Assembly: GCA_002343545.1 (NCBI GenBank)
Contig: DDRA01000143.1
Span: 3,617-9,132, forward strand
DNA from: Bacteriovoracaceae bacterium UBA2428
Lineage (GTDB): Bacteria > Bdellovibrionota > UBA2428
Length of the DNA stretch: 5,516 nt
Reading direction: 5' to 3'
Numbering within the stretch: position 1 is the first letter of the stretch; every line of letters starts with the position of its first letter. The position numbers were made by a program, and so were the translations under genes. Shown piece by piece: positions 1-4,733 of this stretch. The notes under the pieces are model-generated. The model was not told the origin of the DNA, ran no database searches, and saw only the letters and a list, made by a program, of their open reading frames with translations.

Positions 1-1104
1 GCCGAAGCCCTTCTGTCCGCGCGGGATCCAGACGTGGCAGCCCGACTGGCCGCGCACGTGAAACCAAAGGTCGCGGTCCCGCGCCTGTCGAAAGAGTTCG
101 TCGTTCTCTTCGGCGCTGCGTCCGACCCGCGCCCAGAGCCCCGCCAAAATCTCGACCCAGACGCCCGGGCGACGGGACGGGCGGGTCGACGCTTCGGGGG
201 ACGCCACGGGCCCCTCGGGAAGACGCTTTCTTCCGGGAACGAGGGGACGCGCGCGACCGGCCGCCCCCGACTCCAACTCGCGCAGGCGTTTGCGGGCGCC
301 TTCCACCCGACGCTCGACCCGGCGTTTGCGATCGAAGACTTTGCGCGAAGCCGGCCCGACCGACGCCGCCCCCCAACTGGGCAACTCGCCCCGAGACTGC
401 GCCGCCACGACGACGCCAAGCGGGCCTTCCGGCCAACCCCGTTCCGACTCGAAAGCCCGCGGGTGGAGGCGCAGGTGTTCCCAAAGCTCCGCCCACTCGC
501 GGGCTTCGGATTCGGCGCGCTCGAGGTCTCCCCGCACGTTGCCGAGGAGTTTTTCGCGCTTCCGTTCCTCCTGGGAACGCCGTTGGACTTCGCCGAGGGT
601 CGACGCGGGGGAGGCCTCGCCTTCGGGCGGCGAAGACGCGCCCTCGACCGGGTCCGGCGACGCCACTTCGACCCACTTCGCGAGCGGCAGCTCGACCTCG
701 AAGTCCCGCTTCGGACGCTTCTTGACGTCGGCCCGTTCCCCCAGGACGACCGTGACCTTGAGCTTGGCCCCCTCCAGGACCCAATGGACCTTCGTCCCGC
801 TCGGTTCCAGGGTCCAAGCCCAGACGTGGTCGGTCAGGCGCTCCCACGCGGAAACCCTTTGGTTAAGGCCGTGGGCCTTGAGGTAAAGCTCGAGGGGATG
901 GGCGCGGGGCTGGCCGGGCCAGGCCTTGCGGGGACGCTCCAAAAGCGTGAGCCCCTTGCCCGGCGTTTGGGCGAGGACCCAGTTTTCGGGGTCCGCGGGG
1001 TAAAACTCGAAGCCCAGCAGCCAGTCGCCCACGGCGTCCTGAAGCGCTTGAATACGTTGAAGTCTGAACGGCGGGGAGAGCTCTGGAATGATTCTCTTGA
1101 CCAT
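1..1104 (-). CDS. NFACT-family protein (RqcH/Rqc2/FbpA-like), 3' end beyond window
   Basis: The minus strand is open from ATG at 1104-1102 to the left edge: 368 codons, no stop, so the C-terminus is missing. An in-frame TAG at 1117-1119 limits upstream extension. The NFACT-R (DUF814) domain begins near residue 317, with GRSAEENDELF at 328-338 and DLWFHVRGQSGCHVWI at 345-360, matching the family pattern GRNxxENDxL...DxWFHVxxxxGxHV. Residues 1-150 fit a shortened NFACT-N domain (HPLELYLKAHG at 69-79 aligns with the family's 'FCMxLRKHL' stretch). A Pro/Ser/Glu linker lies near 158-168. Charged coiled-coil helices lie near 172-212 and 255-284, as in the family's coiled-coil arm. Known members bind the 50S subunit with peptidyl-tRNA and add C-terminal Ala tails to stalled nascent chains. 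The usual helix-hairpin-helix section seems absent and the N domain is divergent, so catalysis of tailing is uncertain. No Shine-Dalgarno precedes the ATG. Confidence 0.85.
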   Translation of the reverse strand, partial: MVKRIIPELSPPFRLQRIQALQDAVGDWLLGFEFYPADPENWVLAQTPGKGLTLLERPRKAWPGQPRAHPLELYLKAHGLNQRVSAWERLTDHVWAWTLEPSGTKVHWVLEGAKLKVTVVLGERADVKKRPKRDFEVELPLAKWVEVASPDPVEGASSPPEGEASPASTLGEVQRRSQEERKREKLLGNVRGDLERAESEAREWAELWEHLRLHPRAFESERGWPEGPLGVVVAAQSRGELPSWGAASVGPASRKVFDRKRRVERRVEGARKRLRELESGAAGRARPLVPGRKRLPEGPVASPEASTRPSRRPGVWVEILAGLWARVGRSAEENDELFRQARDRDLWFHVRGQSGCHVWIPRGQKGFG

Positions 1105-1123
1105 TTGCGTTAAATTCTATAAA
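1097..1123 (+). promoter_or_regulatory. candidate sigma70-type promoter for the PilZ gene
   Basis: TTGACC at 1097-1102 resembles a -35 box and TATAAA at 1118-1123 resembles a -10 box. The spacer is 15 bp, shorter than the usual 16-18, which weakens the call. Transcription would start near 1130, leaving a leader of about 40 nt before the ATG at 1171. The -35 box lies inside the first codons of the divergent NFACT gene. The region is conspicuously AT-rich in a GC-rich window. Confidence 0.35.
1114..1121 (-). promoter_or_regulatory. candidate -10 element for the NFACT gene
   Basis: Read on the minus strand this is TATAGAAT, containing the overlapping -10-like hexamers TATAGA and TAGAAT. A start site 6-8 nt downstream would fall only about 1-5 nt before the ATG at 1104, giving a leaderless or nearly leaderless transcript. 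This fits the lack of a Shine-Dalgarno sequence there. No good -35 hexamer is visible. The element physically overlaps the plus-strand -10 candidate. Confidence 0.3.
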
Positions 1124-1170
1124 GCCGTGAAGTTAGCCTTAGTACACCTTCTATGAGATAGGAAGTAGCG

Positions 1171-1932
1171 ATGGCCGCTAAGACCAAGAAAACCGCCAAG
1201 CCCGCGAAGACCGTCAAAAAGGCCGCTCCGGCGAAGCCCGCGAAAGTCGCGAAACACGCCAAGGCCGCCGCGCCTAAGCCGGCCGCACCTCGGCCGGCCA
1301 CGACCAAGTCGAAGCCCGTCGCGAAAGAGACCAAGGCGAAGGAAGCCTCGAAGCCCGCGAAGGCGGTCGCGGCGGCTCCCGTGACGGTCGTCGACAAGCG
1401 CAAGGCGCAGGCGGCCGCGGCCCTCAAGGCGGCGCTCGAAGACAGCGCGAAGGAATCCAGCGCCGAGGAAGAATTCGATCCCGCGGCCTTCTTCGCGGCG
1501 AGCGGCGGCAAGGGGATCTTCCGCGCGCACGTCATGCGGAAAGAGCGCGTCGACTTCAACCTCGCGGTTCGTTACCGCTTCTTGAGCGGCCCCATCGTGT
1601 TCAACGCGGAACTGCTGAACCTCTCGAAGGGCGGCCTTTGCTTGAAGACCCCCGAGGTCGTCAAAGGCAAGACCGTCGTGCGCGTCGAGATTCCGCTCCC
1701 CCACACTTCGGAGCTCTTCGCGATCCAAGCCGAAGTCGTTTGGAGCGACTACGTCGCCGGCACCAAAGGCAAGGATCGCCCGATCCACACCGGCCTGCGC
1801 TTCCTGCCGATGTCGCTCGTCAAGTCGGCCGTGATCAACACCTTCATCCAGCAGCGCCGCGACGAAATCATCATGTCCAAGATCGGCCTCGACAAGTTCA
1901 AGGACTCCGTCCCCGTCGCCGGCCTCGACTAA
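1171..1932 (+). CDS. PilZ-domain protein with Lys/Ala/Pro-rich histone-H1-like tail
   Basis: 253 residues. The ATG at 1171 has a good ribosome binding site (AGGAAG at 1160-1165). Residues 1-70 contain 53 Lys, Ala or Pro residues (19 Lys), arranged as KPAK/KAAP-like units as in histone H1-like or AlgP-like tails; this part should be disordered and could bind nucleic acid or other polyanions. Residues 75-105 are an Ala-rich then acidic linker. A PilZ fold follows at about 122-230: NLSKGG at 150-155 fits the (D/N)xSxxG c-di-GMP motif, AEVVW at 187-191 is the usual strand end, and HTGLRF at 206-211 matches the C-terminal PilZ strand. The RxxxR motif looks incomplete: R126 is followed four residues later by N130. 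PilZ proteins are c-di-GMP effectors, but this one may bind weakly or not at all. No signal peptide or membrane segment is seen, so it is probably cytoplasmic. Its target is unknown. Confidence 0.88.
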   Translation: MAAKTKKTAKPAKTVKKAAPAKPAKVAKHAKAAAPKPAAPRPATTKSKPVAKETKAKEASKPAKAVAAAPVTVVDKRKAQAAAALKAALEDSAKESSAEEEFDPAAFFAASGGKGIFRAHVMRKERVDFNLAVRYRFLSGPIVFNAELLNLSKGGLCLKTPEVVKGKTVVRVEIPLPHTSELFAIQAEVVWSDYVAGTKGKDRPIHTGLRFLPMSLVKSAVINTFIQQRRDEIIMSKIGLDKFKDSVPVAGLD

Positions 1933-1947
1933 AGTCCCTCGACTCTC

Positions 1948-1974
1948 TCACCCGGGTGACCTCGTCGCCCGGGC
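1948..1974. repeat. pair of CCCGGG-centred palindromes in the spacer before the exported-protein operon
   Basis: A perfect 12-bp palindrome, TCACCCGGGTGA, occupies 1948-1959. A second perfect 8-bp palindrome, GCCCGGGC, occupies 1967-1974. The two CCCGGG cores start 17 bp apart and could also pair with each other as a 6-bp stem with an 11-nt loop. No T-run follows, so an intrinsic terminator is not supported. The 71-bp spacer contains no recognisable -10 box. An operator or an RNA structure controlling read-through are both possible; chance is also possible at this GC content. Confidence 0.4.
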
Positions 1975-2003
1975 TTCCCATTTCCCCGCCCGCAGGAGAT
2001 CGC

Positions 2004-2861
2004 ATGAAGGAACTCGTTCTTTTCGGCCTTCTTTTCCTTGGCCCCGCGCCCTTCCGCGAGGCCAACGCCGCGGGCGGCGGCGGCGACATCGTGAACAACG
2101 GCGGCGGGCTCGCCGAATCCAATCTCGCCTACGCCTTGGGCCACCTGCCCCGCTACTTGGAGCGCGCGGCCACGCACGCGCTCTTCGCGGACGCCGAGCT
2201 CCAACGCGACCTCGGGGCCATCCGCGCCGTCGCGGAAGCCGAAGCGCGCCGGCTCGATCGCGTGCGCATCGTCGACGATCGGGCGCTCTTCGCGGGGGCC
2301 GAGTTTCTCTTGCCCACCGAGGCGAGCGGCTTCACCCGCGTCAACCTGCACGCGCTCTACCCGAACGACGCGACGGGCGCGACGCGGCCGCTGAACGTGC
2401 CCCAGGCGCTCGGTTTCGCCGTCCGCCTGTGGAGCGCGAAGGCCGGCCTCGCGTCCACGCGCGGGCGCGATCTCTCCGACCGGATCGTCCGCTACGCCTC
2501 GTACCGCAGCGAGACTTCGGCCTTCGATTACCTCGGGAACTGCTCGGGACTCGTGAGTTTGCTGAGCGATCCCGCCACCCGGGAAAGCCTGGGTTTCCTC
2601 GTCACGAACGACAAGCAAGTCGTGGATCTCCTGCCGCAGTTCCGCGCGGCGCTTCGCTGCCCGAACGGCCGGCCGGCGGAAAGCCTGGCCCTCGCGCAAC
2701 TCCGCACGACCATGATTCCGAGCTCCCATTACCAGGTGCGTTCGAGTCAACGTTGCGAAGGGAGCTGGCGCGCGGCCGAGGACGTCTTCTTCGCGCTTCG
2801 CTGCAAGACGGACAGGACCCTCGACCTCGAGCAGCTCGAGATTCGTCGGAGCGCGCGATGA
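2004..2861 (+). CDS. exported protein, likely HExxH-lacking paralogue of the next gene
   Basis: 285 residues. The ATG at 2004 follows AGGAGA (1994-1999) and starts a clear Sec signal peptide: K2, a hydrophobic core at about 4-13, and a probable cleavage site after ANA (22) or NAA (23). An open frame continues upstream to 1638 but has no signal or ribosome site. The mature protein begins with GGGGD and NNGGGLAESN (31-40), a pattern I associate with Bdellovibrio secreted proteins. Residues 100-145 align without gaps with 130-175 of the downstream metallopeptidase: VN at 113-114, G125, P129 and V140 match, and the HEHGH position is replaced by RLWSA (141-145). Four cysteines (180, 219, 251, 267) suggest disulfides in the oxidising periplasm or outside. 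The stop overlaps the next start (ATGA, 2858-2861). No enzymatic function can be assigned; a pseudoenzyme or binding partner is inferred. Confidence 0.85.
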   Translation: MKELVLFGLLFLGPAPFREANAAGGGGDIVNNGGGLAESNLAYALGHLPRYLERAATHALFADAELQRDLGAIRAVAEAEARRLDRVRIVDDRALFAGAEFLLPTEASGFTRVNLHALYPNDATGATRPLNVPQALGFAVRLWSAKAGLASTRGRDLSDRIVRYASYRSETSAFDYLGNCSGLVSLLSDPATRESLGFLVTNDKQVVDLLPQFRAALRCPNGRPAESLALAQLRTTMIPSSHYQVRSSQRCEGSWRAAEDVFFALRCKTDRTLDLEQLEIRRSAR

Positions 2862-3853
2862 ACGCGCTCTCGGCCTCGCTCCTCGGCGCGACGCTCGGTT
2901 TCGCGTCGATCGTTTCGGCGCAACCCCGTTTCGGCATCGGCCCGGCTCCCGTGGGCGGCCCCTGGACGGCGGCCGAACTCAAGGGTCGAGCCGCCACGAC
3001 CGCGCTCGAGGAAGCGCGCGCGAGCTTCGAGTTCTTGAACCGCTACGCCTCGCAGCTTCTCGCGTGGCGCCTCGATCGGGCCTACCGCGACAACTTCAAC
3101 GTGCGAGATTCCGAGATCGCGCGCCACGCGCTCTGGGGACCCTGGACCCGTCTCCGACGCGACCTCGAGCGCCGCCCCTCGAAACTGGTCTTCGGGTCGG
3201 AACGACGCGAACCCGGCTCCTTCCAAATCGACGGCCAAGTGCGCGTCGCCAAAACGGGAAGCCAAGCCGGCAGCCCCATCCACGTGAACGAGGACCTCAT
3301 CGTGCGCGAAGGGCCCGACGGTCAGCCCGAGCCCATCGGCTGGCTCGAGATCGCCGCCATCCTCGTGCACGAACATGGCCATCACCTCGAGGCCTACGGG
3401 CTCAAGCCCACGCACGCCGAGCTCGACGCGCACGGGGCCGAAGTCCGCAACTTCCTGGAAGGCGGCACGCGCGTCTACGAATACGGTGCCCTGCCGCCCG
3501 AGCCGGACCTGCCGCGCGCGCAACGCCCCACCGTCATCGTGACCGGCCACCGCCTCATGGCGCCCGCGCGTTTTTGCGACACGCGCCTGCTCTTCGTGCG
3601 CGACGCCGAGTTTCTCTACGATCTCTCGAAGCTCGTCGATACGCCCTCGAACTGCCGCGAGGACGGCGGATTTGATCCTTTCGCGCCCCGCCACTTCGCG
3701 GGATTCCTGACGACGCTCAAGGGCTTCGTCGCGGCCGGCGCCGGCCTCAAGGCCGAGATCAACGGGATGCATTCCTACAGTCCCTACAGCCGGCTCGGGC
3801 TGAACTTCGCGCCCCGCGCGGGAGGCGGCTTCCTCCTGAAGGACGTGCAGTGA
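2858..3853 (+). CDS. exported putative zinc metallopeptidase (HEHGH)
   Basis: 331 residues. The ATG at 2858 overlaps the previous stop and has GGAG at 2848-2851. The N-terminus is a Sec signal peptide with probable cleavage after VSA (21), leaving an N-terminal Gln. The stretch 123-144 (IDGQVRVAKTG, then GSPIHVN) precedes AAILVHEHGHH at 166-176. H171, E172 and H175 form a gluzincin/metzincin-type HExxH zinc motif (bases 3368-3382), with E172 as the expected general base. A third ligand could be H186, D190 or H192 in THAELDAHGAEVR (185-197); I recall similar HExxH...H..LDxLGxKV arrangements in Bdellovibrio secreted proteins. Residues 224-331 form a second region with C240 and C266, possibly a disulfide, of unknown function. 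No propeptide or membrane anchor is evident, so it should be periplasmic or secreted. Substrate unknown. Its GTGA overlap with the next gene implies translational coupling. Confidence 0.85.
   Translation: MNALSASLLGATLGFASIVSAQPRFGIGPAPVGGPWTAAELKGRAATTALEEARASFEFLNRYASQLLAWRLDRAYRDNFNVRDSEIARHALWGPWTRLRRDLERRPSKLVFGSERREPGSFQIDGQVRVAKTGSQAGSPIHVNEDLIVREGPDGQPEPIGWLEIAAILVHEHGHHLEAYGLKPTHAELDAHGAEVRNFLEGGTRVYEYGALPPEPDLPRAQRPTVIVTGHRLMAPARFCDTRLLFVRDAEFLYDLSKLVDTPSNCREDGGFDPFAPRHFAGFLTTLKGFVAAGAGLKAEINGMHSYSPYSRLGLNFAPRAGGGFLLKDVQ
3368..3382 (+). other. HExxH zinc-binding motif codons
   Basis: The codons cac gaa cat ggc cat encode H171-E-H-G-H175 and are followed by another His (H176). The motif sits at the end of a hydrophobic helix (AAILV), the usual setting of HExxH in zinc peptidases. 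The third zinc ligand is not certain from sequence. Confidence 0.8.
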
Positions 3854-4698
3854 AGACGCGGCTCCTGCTGGCGGTGCTGCTGGGATTGGCCGTCGCTTGG
3901 CTCTTGGGCCCACGTTCTCCCGTCGCTCGCTTCGGCCTTCCGGCCGCCTCCCTCGACGGCTTCGAAGCCAAGCTCGCGAAGCCGGGGGCCGCGCCCGAGT
4001 CGCCGCCCCCTTCGGCTTCCACTCCCACCCCAGCGACTTCCCCCACGTCCGTCCCCGCCGCGCGCGAAACGAACGACGACGAGCGAGGATCCGCGCGCGG
4101 AGCTTCGCGATCGGCGCGGGCGGCGGATCCGGCCGAAGCTCCCGCGACCCGCCGGAGCGGGGACGAAGTCCAGGCGGCCTTTCTCGCGGGTCTGGACGCG
4201 GGCGGAAACGCCGTCGCGATCGAAGCCGGACGACTCGCGCAGCGACGCCTGCAGATCGTCACCGACATCGTGCGGATCGAGGGCCAAGATCGCCAGTACG
4301 CGTTTCGCTTCGATCCGACCACGCTGCAGTTCGTCTTTCAGTCTTGTGACCCCAACGACCCGGACCGACTCATCGCGGACGCGCAGAGCCAGAACTCGAG
4401 CGGCATCGCCGTGCTCGCGGACCGCGCACTTCGCACGCTGCTGCCTTCGTCGACTTACCGGGTGGACCGCTTCTTCGGTTGGGCCGAGGCGGATTGGGGC
4501 CTCGAGTTCAACGTCGAGGAGCTCCTGCGCCAAGGCGCGCCCCACGTCGGCCAAGCCGGACTCTACCGGCGCACGGGCGGCCGCAGCTGGTCCCGCGCGC
4601 GTTCCTTACGCTATTGGCGTTTGGAGCGTCATGCGGAAGGGGAACGCCCGCCGCGCTTGCCGTTCCGGAGCGGGCGTTGCCACTTGCTTGAGAACTAG
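3850..4698 (+). CDS. membrane-anchored or exported protein with Pro/Ser/Thr/Ala stalk, unknown function
   Basis: 282 residues starting at GTG 3850, whose bases overlap the previous stop (GTGA, 3850-3853). AAGGA at 3839-3843 lies 6 nt upstream, supporting the GTG start. K2 and R4 precede a strongly hydrophobic segment (about 5-20) with no obvious AxA cleavage site, so an uncleaved inner-membrane anchor with a periplasmic body is the simplest reading. Residues 45-100 are a low-complexity Pro/Ser/Thr/Ala stalk. The globular part is about 104-225, with alternating strand-like segments (QIVTDIVRI, QYAFRFD, LQFVFQS). C166 and C277 are the only cysteines. RTLLPSSTYRV at 195-205 resembles RTTMIPSSHYQV in the first gene of the operon. 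The last 45 residues are very basic. I do not recognise the family; position suggests a partner of the two upstream exported proteins. Confidence 0.8.
   Translation: MKTRLLLAVLLGLAVAWLLGPRSPVARFGLPAASLDGFEAKLAKPGAAPESPPPSASTPTPATSPTSVPAARETNDDERGSARGASRSARAADPAEAPATRRSGDEVQAAFLAGLDAGGNAVAIEAGRLAQRRLQIVTDIVRIEGQDRQYAFRFDPTTLQFVFQSCDPNDPDRLIADAQSQNSSGIAVLADRALRTLLPSSTYRVDRFFGWAEADWGLEFNVEELLRQGAPHVGQAGLYRRTGGRSWSRARSLRYWRLERHAEGERPPRLPFRSGRCHLLEN
4643..4678. repeat. 9-bp perfect inverted repeat within the end of the third operon gene
   Basis: AACGCCCGC at 4643-4651 is exactly complementary to GCGGGCGTT at 4670-4678, with an 18-nt loop. It lies inside codons near the 3' end, ending 17 nt before the stop codon. 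No T-run follows. It could slow exoribonucleases or aid termination together with the hairpin downstream, but its role is unproven. Confidence 0.35.
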
Positions 4699-4701
4699 GA
4701 A

Positions 4702-4726
4702 TCTTCGTGGAGTTCTCCATCGAAGA
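4702..4726. terminator. candidate hairpin between convergent genes (bidirectional terminator)
   Basis: TCTTCG at 4702-4707 pairs with CGAAGA at 4721-4726. TGGA at 4708-4711 pairs with TCCA at 4716-4719, leaving a GTTC loop and a single bulged T at 4720. This gives a near-continuous 10-bp stem that fills most of the 35-bp gap between the stops at 4698 and 4734. Neither strand has a T-tract after the stem, so it is not a canonical intrinsic terminator; transcript 3'-end protection is an alternative. Confidence 0.4.
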
Positions 4727-4733
4727 GCGTCGT

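Noticed and set aside
34..1113. Long plus-strand open frame (359 residues) and a second one at 290-886
   Set aside because: The minus-strand frame here encodes a recognisable NFACT-R domain; the plus-strand translations are Arg/Pro-rich with no domain. They are antisense shadows of a GC-rich gene.
1117..1788. Minus-strand open frames opposite the PilZ gene (also 1110-1559)
   Set aside because: The plus-strand product has a clear PilZ fold and ribosome site; the minus-strand translations are low-complexity Arg/Gly/Leu or Ala/Phe sequences mirroring the Lys/Ala-rich tail.
1948..1985. Intrinsic terminator after the PilZ gene
   Set aside because: A 6-bp stem is possible, but no T-run follows; the downstream bases are CTTCCCATTTCC.
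1638..2003. Upstream extension of the first exported-protein gene to 1638
   Set aside because: It would overlap the PilZ gene heavily, has no ribosome site, and would bury the clear signal peptide starting at 2004.
2429..2857. Upstream extension of the metallopeptidase gene to 2429
   Set aside because: The extension is an Arg/Pro-rich out-of-frame reading of the preceding gene; the ATG at 2858 has GGAG upstream and begins a signal peptide.
2747..3913. Minus-strand 388-residue open frame, plus others at 1929-2750 and 3784-4554
   Set aside because: They lie opposite three coupled plus-strand genes with signal peptides, ribosome sites and an HExxH motif. Long antisense frames are expected at this codon GC bias.
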